DNA of 64,000 nt from Cacajao melanocephalus (GCA_963573385.1 CAUYLG010063058.1:21687-85686), one strand, 5' to 3'. Numbered from the stretch's first letter, positions 26,161 to 40,364 are shown. Numbers and translations are program-made. Notes: generated by a model from the letters alone, not told the origin.

Positions 26161-26205
26161 AAGGAGGGAGGGAGAAAGGAAGAAGAGAGAAAGGAGGAGA
26201 CAGAA
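26158..26205 (+). repeat. Purine-rich low-complexity patch
   Basis: 'gaaggagggagggagaaagg' and onward, almost pure A/G. Confidence 0.85.
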
Positions 26206-26536
26206 TAATTCAAACTTCAGGACAGACAGTACATACACAAAGCAAGAGAGGCAAGGTAAGGGAGAGACGGTATGTTAGGTTAAGAATTAAGTTCATTGCT
26301 TGAAAAGTGATGTTCTTTAAACAAAATAAAGGTTTAAATATTTTTCATTAAATGAGAAGCCCAGAAGAAGGCAGCCTAGGGCTATGGTAATCCTTAGAGT
26401 TATCAGGGTCCCAGACAGAGTCCTGACTTTCTGTTCTGCCATTATTAAAGCATGTCCCTCTTCCTCATGCTAGCAAGATGGCTGCTAGAATTTGGGAGTT
26501 CACTGCATTATCCTCTCCTTTCGTATGTAGAGAAAA

Positions 26537-26577
26537 GTGTGTGTGTGTGTGTGTGTGTGCGCGTGTGTGCGTGTGTA
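26537..26577. repeat. (TG)n microsatellite with CG interruptions
   Basis: About 20 TG units with internal 'gcgcg' and 'gcg' steps, able to adopt Z-DNA. Confidence 0.95.
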
Positions 26578-26853
26578 TAAAATATATATTTAAAAAGTGA
26601 ATAAAGGAAAAAAAATCCAGATTCAGCTTCAACATGTAAACACTTTGACAGTCATTATTCCTACTCTTATAATCAGAAATAGAAAAACAAAGTGAAAATT
26701 AACTATTTTTCTTTGACATATTAGAGCATTGGATTCACAGAGCAAATTGCCACCCTGATATCTGGTAAATCCAGAAAGTCTTAGCTCAGATCTATTTACC
26801 CAGAATGGAGGGAGGAGGAAAGGGTCATCAAATGGTAAAAACACACTTGAATG

Positions 26854-26857
26854 GTAA
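26854..26857 (+). repeat. Target duplication GTAA (left) of the 2-kb LTR
   Basis: Matches GTAA at 28891-28894 exactly, immediately outside the TG...CA termini. Confidence 0.75.
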
Positions 26858-27489
26858 TGTTATGGGATTCTTGGGGTTGTTGCTTTTCTGGTCAGAAACC
26901 TCTGACCACTGGCACTCCCGCCCAAGTTTTGCTTGGGTCTGCTGTACCCACTTGGCCTGGCAGGCTGTGCTCAGCTTGTACCACCAGTGGATTCCCACAC
27001 CTCTGAAGAGACTGGAGCAGAGTGGCAAGGGGTATGTGAGCGAGTGAGTGTAGGGTCCAGTCACTGCACAGAGTCAGGCATACCAGCTGCTGGCAGCAGG
27101 ACACGCAGCTCCAGGGGCTGGCTCTCTGCGAGGCAGCAGCTGGACAGGGTGCACTGCAAGCAGCTTTCATGGCTGGCATCAGGTAGTACAGTGGTGCCTG
27201 GAAGCTTGGAGACTCCAGGAACTGCAGGGCCCCAAAAGGGTAGTCACAGCCCTAGATCAAGGAGCTCCCAGTGTGGGCTCCTCAAAGTGCCACAGCTCTT
27301 CCCTCCTTTCTCCTTCTCTCTTCTCTCCTCCTTGTCACCCACAACCTGGCAAGCAAGAGGTACATGTTTCATCCATGTTTGTATTGAAGCTTTTTTAGAC
27401 CTGCCATTCAGTGGGTTCTGGGTTCTTGTCCTGTGTCCAGAAGAATGAGGTATGCAAACAAGTGGAGGGTGACCCAGACCAAGAGGAAT

Positions 27490-27495
27490 TTTATT
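27490..27495 (-). promoter_or_regulatory. LTR polyadenylation signal AATAAA (minus strand)
   Basis: Seen as 'tttatt' on the plus strand. It lies about 235 bases downstream of the TATA-like box on the minus strand, a plausible R-region spacing. Confidence 0.6.
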
Positions 27496-27723
27496 GAGTA
27501 ACAGAACAGCTCAGGGGAGATTCACAGTGGGCAGCTCCTCTCCACAACCATGGTGTTCTGACAAGTGTTCAGCTCTAAGCAGAGAGGGTAGCTCCTCTCT
27601 GCTAGGCAGGTCATCCCAAAAAGAATACAACTCTCAGCAGAGGGTGGTTCCTTTCTGCAGCTGGTCATTCCATCCTTTCCCCATCCTCTCTCCATCATCT
27701 GCTCAAATTTGGCTGAGTCTGGG

Positions 27724-27732
27724 GTTTTTATG
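27724..27732 (-). promoter_or_regulatory. LTR TATA-like box (minus strand)
   Basis: 'cataaaaac' on the minus strand at the U3/R boundary of the 2-kb LTR. Transcription, if any, would run leftward. Activity cannot be judged from sequence. Confidence 0.5.
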
Positions 27733-28280
27733 AACCTCAGAGGGGAGGAAGTGCATGCTGATAGGTCCATGAGTGGCCACGGGCAGGCCCAGGAAAAAGC
27801 ACCACAAGTTCCACCTCTGATTTGTGGGACTGGCAGCATGGCTGCCAGGTTTCAGGCCCTCCCAGCTTAAAGGTGGGGCTTCACTGGGAGCCAACCCCTT
27901 TCCACCCAGGAGCCTGTCTGCTACCTGCCATGGTTCATGGTGCCCAGGCTGTTTGTGCCAGGAAGTCCCTGAATGCCAGCACTGGGCTGTCCTCAGCAAC
28001 CCCTTGGCTCCCTTGCCATGCTCCTTGGTGCCCAAAGTCTAGAGAGGGCCAAGGTGGCAGGGGGCTGCATTTCCCAGAGCATGTGCATACTTGCCCAGGC
28101 TGCAATAGCACCTGAGCTTGGCCCCATTCTTGCTCTAAGATTGGAAGGGTTCCCAGGAGTGGAAAAAGGCCAGGCTGTGGGAGCAAATACCTCTGACTCT
28201 GTCAGGGAAAGAGGGGCCTTCCCAGGCCTCCAAGAGTGCAGAGAGATGCCTGAGTCCAGAGTTGCTTCTGCACCCAGGAG

Positions 28281-28352
28281 GGCAGGGATCCTGCCTGCTC
28301 CTGGCCCCTAAGAGTGCAGGGATCCTGCCTGCTCCTGAGCCCCAAGAGCACA
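28281..28352 (-). repeat. Two-copy ~40-bp minisatellite in LTR U3
   Basis: 'cagggatcctgcctgctcct' occurs twice about 39 bases apart, each followed by a 'cc-aagag' step. More diverged relatives ('caagagtgcagagagatgcc') lie just to the left. Confidence 0.85.
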
Positions 28353-31094
28353 GGGAGACCTGGGTCCACAGCAGTGAGTTGGGCAGCTGCAGCCACACCT
28401 GGGAGGGTGAGGCTGCACTTGCTCCTGACTTTCAACTGTTCCATGGAGCATGGCACCACCCCAGGACCAGCTCCGCCTTGGGGCCCCTCTCTGGCCACAC
28501 CTCCAGGCTTGATCCTGTGGCTCTCCTGCTGGCAGGTGACTTGGCCTGGCCCCATTACAGTGGCCCCCAGGGCAGAGGGCTCTAGGAACTGTCCACCTCC
28601 TCCCCAAGCCCTCCCCACAGCAGTAGCAGGTGAGAGCTGCAGTGTGGGGCCAGGATCCAGAGCAGCAGAGGCTCCAGGCCTGGGAACAGGTCCTGCCTGG
28701 CCACTCAAGGGTCGGGGGGGCAGCACAGTTGGCTGCCTCAGGGACACAGGGTACAGGGGACATGGGGCACAGTGGTCCCACCGCTGCCACTGCCACTCCT
28801 GTGGCCATTCCCACTGCTACTCCTGCCCCATCCCCTACTGTTGCAGGTGCAAAGGCAGAGACCACTCCGGATGGCCCACAGCTGCCATCAGTAACTTTGA
28901 TAAATGGCTGAAGGCTGCGTGAAGACTACCTTGAAAATGAAAAACTGAGGGTCACAGTCGTAGGGAGAGGGATGCATTTTTGTGTATTTTGCCTCCAGGA
29001 ATCCCACCAGGTTGAATTGGTGAAGAGTCAAAAAGATTTCCTCATGACTCTGGTAGTGGGGAGGGCAAGAGTAATCATTGTGAAAAGCACCCAGAGTGTG
29101 CTACATAGTGAAGTCTTCTCTACAAGTGAAGAGACTTTAGCATGTGAGAGGAAGGCATTTCTCAGACTCCAGCTCCTTCCAACCTTCCTGACTCACTTTA
29201 GGGCAGGGAGAGGCTAAGAATTACATTAGATTAGAGAATGTTCCCCACTCCACACTATACCACCATATCAACACTCCATTATTGTAACAGCGTATTATAC
29301 CTGAAAGAGGTCAAGGCCCAGAGTCTAAGTAGGAGTTCTTAAGGAAACCCAGAGACAAAAGAGGATAGGAAAACTAAAGAAATGGGAAGCCTCTGGCACT
29401 CATGGCTACATCAAATATTAAACATAGCCCAACTATGAGTCAGGTTAACAAAAACCCTTACACTAAATGCCTATTTACCTCAGTTCCTATTATCTGATAC
29501 ATAATTTTCAGCTTTCAACAGTTATGAGGCATGCTAAAACACAAGAAAACACTGTCTGAAGACACAAAGCAGGCATCAGAACCAAACTCAGACAAAATAG
29601 GTTTAGAATGCTCAGATAAAAAATTTAAAATAACTGACTCACAGGCACACAGACTTCACAACCATGCAATCCATCCATGTAACCAAAAACCACTTGTACC
29701 CTTATAGCTGTTGAAATTTAAAAAAAAATTAAAATAACCATAATTAATAAACTAAGGGCTCTAATGAAAAAAGTATACGACACATGAGGACACATGGGTA
29801 ATGTAGGTAGCTAGATAGAAACTTTAACAATCAAAGGAAATATTAAAAATCAAAAATACTTAATAGAAATAAAAAATAAAGAATGACTTTAATGGGCTTA
29901 TTAATTACCTGGACATGGCTAAGGAAAGAATCAATGGGCATGAAAATATGTCACTGGAAACTTTCCACACTGGAATGCAAAGATAAAAAATAACGGGAAA
30001 AATAGCAAACTCTACAAAAATTGTGGAACAATTTCAAAAGCTACGATACAAACATAATTGTAATACCAAAAAACAGGAGAAAGGAAAGAATAGAAGAAAT
30101 ATTTAATATTTGAAGTAATAGTCGTTGAGAATTTTCCAAAATTATTAACAGAAATCAAACCACAGATCCAGGGAGCTCAGATAACACCAAGCAGGATAAA
30201 TGGAGAAGAAAAAAAAACAACCTACATATATGCAAATCATATTTGAACTGCAGAAAATCAAACACAAAGAGAAAATCATGAAAGAACATAAAAGAGAATA
30301 AAAATATTTTACCTATAAAGGAATAAAGACAAGAATGACAGTAGACTTCTCATCAGAAATTATACAAAAATAATTAAAGTGGAAAAATAAATGTTTAAAG
30401 AATTGAAGGAAAAAATTCATCAAATTATCTTTTGAAAGTGAAGAAGAAAACAAGAACTTGAATTGAAGAAATTTATCACCAGCAGTCTTGCCCTAAAAGA
30501 CAGGTTTTATGAAGTTCCTTAGGGAGAAAAAAAATAATAAGTCGGAAACTTAAATCTACATTAAAAATAAGGCACATTGGAAAAAGAATAAATGAGAGTA
30601 AAATAGATTATTTTTACTTTTTATTCTCAGTCAATCTAAAATATAACTACTGTTGGAATTAATAACAGTAACAATATATTAGGTGACTATATATACTATA
30701 TGGATAAGTGAAATGAATAATGGAAATGATATAAGGGATGGGGAAGGGGAGAAATTTGGAATATTTTGTAACATATTACCTGCACTACAAGTGAAGTTAC
30801 ATAGGGTCATTTAAAGGTAGACTTAGCTTAGTTAAAATTATATATTGCAAATACTAGGAAACCACTAAAAAATTTTGTCACAGAAAGTAACAGTTATACT
30901 AAGACAGGAGGCATAATGGGATTATTTGGGATTCTCAATAAAACCAGAAAACTCAGAAAAAAAGGGAAAAAATGAAACAAATAAATTGAATAAATAGAAA
31001 ACAGTTGCAAATATGATAGTAATTCAGTTATCAATAATCACTTTAAATATGAATGGTATAAAGACAGCAATAAGAAACAATAAATATTTTAAAT

Positions 31095-33328
31095 GGATTT
31101 TAAACAATGAAAACTACATTGACCATCTCAATAGATGCAGAAAAGGCTTTTGGTAAAATTCAACATCCCTGTATGTTAAAAACCCTCAACAAACTAGGCA
31201 CTGAAGGAATACACCTCAAAATAATAAGAGCAGTCTATAAAAAAATCCATAGCCAACATCACACTGAATGGGCAAAAGCTGGAAGCATTTTCCTCGAAGA
31301 CTTGAACAAGGCAAGGATGCCCTCTCTTAGCACTTCTATTGAAGATATTACTGGAAGTTCTAGCCAGAGTAATCAAGCAAGAGTAAAAAAATAAGAAGTA
31401 TCCAAATAGGAAGAGAGGAAGTCAAACTATCCCTGTTTGCAGATGATGTGACTCTATACTAGAAAACCCCATAATCTCTCCCCAAAAGCTCCTAGATCTC
31501 ATAAACAACTTCATCAAAATTCAGGATACACAAAATCAATGTACAAAAATTAGTAGCATTCTGAGAGGCCAACAACACTCAAGTTGACAGCCAAATCAAG
31601 AATGCAGTCCCATTCACAACAGCCACAAAAAGAATAAAATAAATAGGAATACATCTAACCAGGAATATGAAAGATCTCTACAACAAGAATTACACAACAC
31701 TGCTCAAAGATACCAGAGATGACATAAACAAATGAAAAAACATTCCATGCTCATGTATAGAAAGAATCAATATTGTTAAGATGGCCACATTTATAGATTA
31801 ATGCTATTCCTATAAAACTGCCAATGATATTCTTCACAGAATTAGAAAAAAAAGGAACTGTTTTACAATTTATATGAAACCAAAAAGCCCTAATGGCCAA
31901 GGAAATTGTAAGCAAAAAGTAAAAACGTGGAGGCATCACATTACCTGACTTCAAACTATACTACAAGGCTACAATAACAAAAACAGCATGGCACTGGCAC
32001 AAAACAAACACATAGACCAATGAAACAGAATGGAGAAACCAGAAATAATGCTGCACACCTAAAACCATCTGATCTCCAACAAAAACAAGCAATGTGGAAA
32101 GGACTTCATATTCAATAAATGCTGCTGGGATCACTGGCTAGCCATACGTTAAAGATTGAAACTGGACCCCCTCTTTACACCATATACAAAAATCAACTCA
32201 AGATGGATTAAAGACTTAAATGTAAAAATCTAAAGCTAAAATCCCTGGAGGATAACCTAGGAAATACCATTCTGGACACAGGCCCCAGCAAAGATTTCAT
32301 GACAAAGATGCCAAAAGCAATTACAATAAAAACAAAAACTGACAAATTAGACCTAATTAAATAAAGAAATGCACAACATAAGGCACTCAACAGACTCTCA
32401 TTTACAGAATGAGAGACAATATTGCAAACTATGCATCTGACAAAAGTCTAATATCCAGAATCTATAAGAAACTTAAACAAATTTATAAGCAAAAACGAAC
32501 AACTGCATTAAAAAGTAGGCAAAGGACATGAACAGACACTTTTCAAAAGAAGACACACACACAGCCAACAAGCATATGAAAAAATACTCAATATCAGAAT
32601 CATTGGAGAAATGCAAATCAAAACCACAACGTCACACCAGTCAGAACGTTAGAATGGCTATTATTAAAAAGTCAGAAAACAGTAGATGCTGGCAAGGTTG
32701 TGGAGAAAAGGAAATGTTTATACATTGCGGGTAGGAATGTAAATTGGTTCATCCATTTTGGCTATTTCTCAAAGAACTCAAAACAGAATTGCCATCCAAC
32801 CCAGGAATTCCATTATTGGGGTATATACTCAAAGGAATATAAATCACTCTACCATAAATGTATGTTCATCACAGCGCTATTCACAATAGCAAAGACATGG
32901 AATCAACCTAAACGCCCATCAATAGTAGTAGACTGATAAAGAAAATGTGGTATTTATACACCATGGAGTGCTGCACATCCATAAAAAACAATGAGATCTT
33001 GTCCTTTGCAGCAATATGGATGGAGCTGTAGTCTATTATCCTAAGCAAACAAGAACAGAAAACCAAATACCACATGTTTTCACTTGTAAGTGGGAGCAAA
33101 GCATTGAGTACATATGAACACAAAGAAGGAAACAACAGATACCAGGGCCTACTTGAGAGTGATGGGTGGGAGGAAGATGAAGATTGAAAAATACCTATCC
33201 GGTATTATGCTTATTACCTGGGTGATGAAATAATCTGTACACCAAACCCCTGTGACACACAATTTATCTATATAACTAATCTGCCCATGTACCCTGAACC
33301 TAAAATAAAGGCTTATAAAATAAAATGT
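31095..33328 (+). mobile_element. 5'-truncated primate L1 (L1PA/L1PB), ORF2 3' half plus 3' UTR
   Basis: Starts within the RT domain ('atctcaatagatgcagaaaa') and carries the RT active-site codons for FADD at 31436-31447, then a stop three codons later. It proceeds through the C-terminal ORF2 region to a 3' UTR with 'accagggcctacttgagagt' and 'cctgggtgatgaaataatct', ending in 'aacctaaaataaaggc' and an A-rich tail. Less diverged than the L1M around it and inserted into it. Several stops and frameshifts; inactive. Confidence 0.92.
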
Positions 33329-33368
33329 GAACAAAATAGATAAAAATCTTGGCAAGACTAAACAACTA

Positions 33369-33745
<377 letters not shown>

Positions 33746-35640
33746 AAACAAAATTATTTTAATTAAAAATAAAAATAAGACAACTATATACTATCTGCAG
33801 GAAAGTTACTTTAACTATAAAAATGTAGGGTGAAAGTAAAAGGATGAAGAAAAACTATGCTGACATCAATCAAAAGAAAACTGGAACATATATTAATTTT
33901 ATACAAAACAGAACAAGAAAGTGTATTAGGGATTAAGATTAAGTAATACATAATGATAAGTGTCAATTCTTCAAGAAGACATAATAAATGAAGCTAAAAT
34001 TGATAGAACTGAGAGAAGACAAGACAAATCCATTAGAATAGGGGGAGATATCAATACTCCTTTTTCAGTATCTGATATTTCAAGAAGGGATAAAATCAGT
34101 GAGGATATAGTTGTCCTGAAAAACACTATAATTGATTTAATTGATATCTAGGTAACACTCCTTCCCACGACAGAATACACATTCTCCTCAAATTCATATG
34201 GAACATTTACCAAGACAAACACATTCTGGGCCATAAAATATACCTTTACAAACTTACAGGAATGGAAATCATACAAAGTATGTTATCAACACAATGGAAC
34301 TAAACCAGAAATTAATTATATAAAATACCCAATTATTTGGATATTAAACAACATATTTCTACATAACACATAAAGAAGTCTTGGGAAAATTTAAAACAAT
34401 AGTTTGAACTAAATGAAAATGAAAATATAACATATAAATTTGTAAATTTGTAAAATGCAGTGAAAGCAGTAAAGAGACTTTTATATCATTAAATATATAT
34501 ATTACAAAAGAAAGAAGATGCGGAATCAATCATCTAACCTTACCCTTTAGGAAACTAAAAAAAAAGAAACTTAAACATAAGGCAAGCAAAAAAAGAAAAA
34601 ATAAAAGGAAAGAAATAATAAAAGTTAGAGCAGAAATCAAGGATATTTAAAATGGGAAATCAACATAGAAAAATCAATGAAACAAAAGCTGACTCTGTGA
34701 AGAGATGAATAAAAATGGTAGAATTTCAGTTAAATGAACCAAGAAAATAAAAGAGAAAACAGAAATTACGAATAGCAGAAATACTAATACCATACATATT
34801 AAAAAGGTAATAAAGGAATTCTATGTACAACTATCTACAAATTAGAAAACTGAGATGAAATGAATCAATTCTTTGAAAGACACAAACTGTCAAAACCCAC
34901 ACAAGGAGATATAATTTTATATCTCTATCTTATAAGCATATATGACAGGTTTATATATTCTAAATAAATTGAATCAGTAATTAAAAATCCTCCTAAAGGA
35001 AACACTAGGCCCAGATAGTTTCACTGGGGAGTTTTACCAACTATTTAAGGAAGAAATTAAATAATCTCTTACAGAAAATACAAGCAGAGGAAACACTTCC
35101 TAACTCACTGTATAAAACCAACATTTCTCTGATACTAAAACCAGATAAAGACATTACAATAAAGACAACCTACAGATCAATACCTCTGATGAATATACAT
35201 GCAAAAATCCTCAACAAAATATTAGCAAATAAAATGCAATAATGTATAGAAAGAATTATACATCATTGCCAAGTGGGATTTATTCTAGATATGCAAGGCT
35301 GATTCAACAGTCTAAATCAATCAAATTAATCCACCATATCAACAAGTTTAAGAAGAAAAATCATATGAACATTTCAATTGATACAGAAAAGACATTTGAC
35401 AAAATCCAACACCAATGCACAATAAAAATTTTCAGCAAAGAAAAGAACTTCCTCAACTTGACAAAGAACATCTACAAAACCTGTACAAATAAGATCATAC
35501 TTCGTGGTGAGAAAACGGATGTTTTTCTTTTAAGAGCTGAAATCAGTAAAGATTTCATTGAAAGACTCAATATTGCCAACCTGTCATTCTTCCCAACTTG
35601 ATCTATAGATTTGACACAATCACAAAAAACAAATCCAGCC

Positions 35641-36487
<847 letters not shown>

Positions 36488-36504
36488 AGGTTGCAGTTTT
36501 CTTT

Positions 36505-36914
36505 ATCTCCTCCAACTGCTCCACAACTTGTGATTAGACTGGTGGGGGATTTCCCTAGTTTAGGGGCTTCTTGACTCGATTATTGGCCCAATCTTACCTG
36601 GAAACTGTGAAAAAAAAATTGAGAATTATTTTGAGAATTGCCTTCCTATTTGTCAATGTTCAGAGGGTGGGGGTGGGTAATAAAGATGGGAGAAAGGAAG
36701 AATAGGAAAAAAGGGGGGAAAGGAAGTGGTAGAAGCAGAAAAAAAATGGAGGAAATTCTATATTTTGTCTGTCTTAATCAATTTCTAGCTTCCTCCTTTT
36801 AAATTGACAGTGTAAATACTTGATTTCTAGAACCCTCTAATTTTGCATTCTCAGTAATTCTATAACTTTCCTTTCTGCCTTTTTCTGAGCTCTGAGAACT
36901 TATGTAAGGTGCTG
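36505..36914. other. No recognised repeat, with purine-rich patch
   Basis: A G/A-rich patch at about 36663-36750 ('gggaaaggaagtggtag'). Otherwise unassigned. Confidence 0.35.
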
Positions 36915-37030
36915 CTTCTCTTTGTAACTCAACTCTCTAGATTGGAAAATGGGGATGTAATTCCTACCTCATAAATTATGAGGAGGATTTACAAGATGAT
37001 ATGTGATATTATTTCAATAGACATGGCAAG
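36915..37030 (+). mobile_element. MIR SINE, sense
   Basis: 'gattggaaaatggggatgta' then 'cctacctcataaattatgag' matches the sense MIR 3' half. Confidence 0.65.
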
Positions 37031-37973
37031 GAAAATGTATCCTTCTCTGGATTCTCTTCCATTCATTAAGATGGACCCTTGAAGTGCCAGGTTAATGTAG
37101 GAGACAAAAGAAGCATTTAAATCATAAGTTCTCAGGATAGAGAGCCTCATAAAGTCTTTAGCACATCACTGAAGAGTTCAGTGACACTCTCAAACTCATT
37201 ATAAAAACTTCTATGTTGCCTTCATATCCAGCCGTACTCATCTTATCAAAACAACCCACAACCACAGAGCCTGGCACAATGAGACACAGATTAAAGTTTC
37301 TGGTATTTTTTTTTTGTTCAGACTTATCCCCTTCACTTATTCCCCCACATCCTCCAATAATATCCAAGAGCTCACATTCATCATTCTATCCAGACTCCTT
37401 GATTCCTGTAATATTTTACAATCTTACTTGTTCCTTTAATGCTGCATCCATGTATACTAAGTTTCAACTTGCATATATTTTATATACTAGAATGGATGGA
37501 ATCACTGTCCCGATCAAGAGTGTTATGAGAAAGGGAAAATGATAATCTAAGGCATTCTAAGGCAATCATTTGGAATGAAAAAGGAAACAAAAGAAAAGCT
37601 ATTATGTAAATACAAATGCATTTAAGTTTGAAAAAAGAGGTACCAGATGTATAATTTAGGCATTAAAAGAAGGAGAGGCAACACTGAAATGTTTTCTGCC
37701 CGTTCTGATGGTTTCTCAGTCCTCCACAGGGCTAGGGCTTTGTGGGACTGATAATTGTCCTCACACTTGTCTTCACACCAGACAGATAGAAATCAATGTA
37801 TCAGCTTTATTGGGGATAAAGCTGACTGGAGGATGTGGCTTAGATATGTGAACACAATCATGCTTCCTAATAGTTATCCCTCAAATCACAACTTCAGAAA
37901 AGTCTCCTGTAAGAGTGTGAATACGAAAGGAGACATATTTCCATACTAGGCTCCTTATTTCCCCAGTGGAGAA
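37031..37973. other. No recognised feature
   Basis: Unique-looking. ORFs of 109 codons (37213-37542) and 64 codons (37755-37949) have no motif and are most likely chance. Confidence 0.35.
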
Positions 37974-37979
37974 GGAAAG

Positions 37980-38558
37980 ACTGATATGCAAAAGATATGC
38001 TGTATAAGTTTATATAAAAGATATGCAAAAGACAATGGCCAGATCATATTTGAAAGCAGAGTTCTGACTCAACCTGCGGCAACCAGCCCAGGAAAAGGAT
38101 CCACTATCTATCTATAAGAATCAGCTTAGAAAGCCGGCTTGCTATGTGTAAGACTTGTAGAAAACCAAACTGCTGTCTCTAGTAATCAGTCTAGGAAGCT
38201 AAACCATTCCTGTAACAATCAGGCCAAAATGGCCAGGGATTGATTAGTGTCAGACAGCTTCCCTAATTTTTGTCCCCACTTCCAACTTAGGACCAACCAA
38301 AAGAAAGCCAAATACACATCCCTAATCAATCACATAAAATGCCCCACTTCTAGTTGCCTCCAGCTTCCCCGTGCCAACAGATCTTCAATCAAAGTGTACC
38401 TGAAGCTTCCTTTTCTTCTACTGCAAGGCTTTCCTACTCTTCTGCTTGTGTTTGAATTTCTGCCAAAATGTAAGTGATGGTGTCTGCCTCCCTTGCCATA
38501 ACAAGCTCTGAATAAAGAGTCTTTGTTCTTATCGGGTTGAGCTTCATTTACTTTCTCA
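37980..38558 (+). mobile_element. Probable solo ERV LTR, sense
   Basis: 579-base block with AATAAA at 38511-38516 near its right end and terminal 'tttctca'. A 6-bp direct repeat GGAAAG lies at 37974-37979 and 38559-38564. Inside are LTR-like phrases ('aaaatggccagggattgatt', 'ccccacttccaacttaggac'). A repeated 'agatatgcaaaaga'-type element lies near its left end. Family not recognised. Confidence 0.6.
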
Positions 38559-40129
38559 GGAAAGAGTAAAAAGAGAAAGACTACAGAATCTGTTTCTCAA
38601 GCCCACAGTAGGTCATGACTTAGCCTTGGTGGGTACAGAAGATACGAGCAAAGTTGGATGCAAAAGTCCTTCAACAGGCTGCTTTGAAAGAAGAGTTTTT
38701 GCTGAAATGCTTAATCCCTGCTTCCCAGTTTTACTAACTGGATAAATCCTGTCCAATAACTCGTAAAGCAGTGAGTGAACTGGGGATTGAGAAGGGGAAG
38801 TGAAGAGGAAATTCCAGCCCCTGCAGACAATTTGAAGAGTAGGAGGTATATTCTCCTAATGTATAGTATTTGGTCTCTGCAAACTTAATTCTTTAATACA
38901 TCTCAACATGATGTACGGTGATATCATCATCATCAGCATTATCATCATCATCATAGTCATCATCATCAAAGGGAATATACTGAACTCACACAAAAAAACC
39001 CCTGAAAAACTACTAGGTTTTCTGTCAGGCTATTCTTTTTTAATTCCTGAATTATTCTGCCCAGGACCTTGCTTAAAATCTACATAAACAGGAAATGATG
39101 ATAGAATCCAATCAGTCCTCAGAGCCCTTAACAGTCAGCTACCAGGGTCCATACATAGGGTTCCTTTCTCTTGATGCCTCCTGATTTGGGAAAAGAGAAA
39201 AAAGCAGAGCAAGTACGCACTCCCCTAAAGACTGAATTATTGGGATTCACAGCAGAGGATTTGAAGTGGGGGTTGGGAAAATATATCCCTATCTTTCTAT
39301 CTCTTTTGAGATGGAAAAGGTGGGAAAAAGAAGAGTCATTACATAACAAAATTGCTGCCTGCCAACAGTGGCCCCTGTGTGAGAATGTAGGTACAGCTGT
39401 ATGCTCACTTCTCCATATGGGGTGAGCTCAAAATACAAGCAAAGGATTCATATACAGTCCTGGCTGTCAAAACTGAGAACCCTTTCAAAGGCTCAAGAAA
39501 GCCATTCTGAGCCTAAATATGACTCATTTTGTTATTCTCAATTCAGAATTTAGAGCAGATTTATGCTTGCAGTAATGTCCTAATTGGATAAATAATAGCA
39601 TCTCCTAGTTGTCAAAATTATTTGCATTAATACTTAGTTTGGACAATGCAATAAAGCACCCTTCTTAGCACACTGTGTCCCAGTTGTGATGAACAGTGTG
39701 ATTAAACCGAATCTCCCCCCCCAACATGATTAAGAAGAATTGGTTATTAGATAAAGGGACAGAACAAAGACAAAGGCACCTCTAGCAGTAGCTGCAAGTC
39801 ACTGTCTAAACAGATCCACCAAGGTTGTGGGCACAAATGGCACCACAGCACGTTCCTGGAGCGGCCACAGAGCATCAAGTACAGTTTGGGTCTTTATATA
39901 AACAGTGGAGGTGCGCTGGTCTGTGAGGAAGTAAATGAGTAAGGAAATGTTAACATAAACTCATCTGAAATAAGAGGCTATCATGGAGAATTAACGCCAA
40001 AATGCAACATAATTTGACATGTGACCCAAGAGCTTTTCATCTCTAGTCATCTCCTAGTATGTGATCTTATTAACTATGGGGTTAGTTCAGGAAAATTAAA
40101 GTTTCCCTGAGAAATTTTGATGGATAAGT
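38559..40129. other. Unique-looking non-coding sequence
   Basis: Contains the ATC repeat at 38924-38967. The stretch 39530-39660 is AT-rich with several 'taatt'/'attatttgcat' words that could be homeodomain or POU sites, but such words are common by chance. A 13-C/T-poor run 'ctccccccccaac' lies at 39713-39724. Confidence 0.35.
38924..38967. repeat. (ATC)n trinucleotide repeat
   Basis: Imperfect 'atcatcatc' run with two interruptions. Confidence 0.92.
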
Positions 40130-40265
40130 AAAAAACATTTATTTAATGCCCGTTAACAATAAAGGCTTGTGCTAGGTTTAATGAGCAATATGTATAATAA
40201 TATGTCTCAGTCTTTGTCTTCAAGCGGCTTATGCTTTAGTTAAGACGATAATCCTCACAATTATC
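40130..40265 (-). mobile_element. L2/MIR-type fragment, antisense
   Basis: 'acatttatttaatgcccgtt' then 'ttgtcttcaagcggcttatg' resembles the antisense L2 3' region. Confidence 0.45.
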
Positions 40266-40364
40266 TCTTTATTGAGATGGCTAACTGTACAAGGGAGTAT
40301 CACGGGGGAATCACTGTTTTTAAGACAGTAAGCAATCCCATTGGCAACTTAGCATTCAGATTTA

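Larger units (their letters stand above)
26858..28890 (-). mobile_element. Complete 2.03-kb GC-rich solo LTR (ERV1-like, MER52/LTR12-type)
   Basis: The block starts TG ('tgttatggga') and ends CA ('gctgccatca'). It is flanked by a perfect 4-bp duplication, GTAA, at 26854-26857 and 28891-28894; 4 bp is typical of class I ERVs. Read on the minus strand, U3 is about 1.15 kb and GC-rich with a small internal minisatellite. Then come a TATA-like 'cataaaaac' (27724-27732), AATAAA (27490-27495), and an unusually long U5 of about 0.6 kb. No gag, pol or env lies beside it, so it is a solo LTR left by recombination. Many long ORFs on both strands (up to 202 codons at 28314-28922) are by-products of GC-richness and overlap one another. 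Family naming is from memory and is uncertain. Confidence 0.8.

Noticed and set aside
26933..27448. 171-codon plus-strand ORF
   Set aside because: Lies antisense to the LTR U5 and runs into its R region; no domain, signal peptide or splice structure is visible.
28314..28922. ORFs of 202, 185, 181 and 112 codons on both strands as possible genes
   Set aside because: They overlap each other in opposite strands and frames inside a GC-rich LTR. None has a recognisable domain, and stop codons are simply rare in GC-rich DNA.
35242..35601. 119-codon ORF as a reverse-transcriptase gene
   Set aside because: It is a surviving scrap of decayed L1M ORF2, with broken frames on both sides.
39530..39660. 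Possible conserved enhancer from clustered homeodomain-like words
   Set aside because: TAATT-type words are expected often in AT-rich DNA; without cross-species conservation there is no support.
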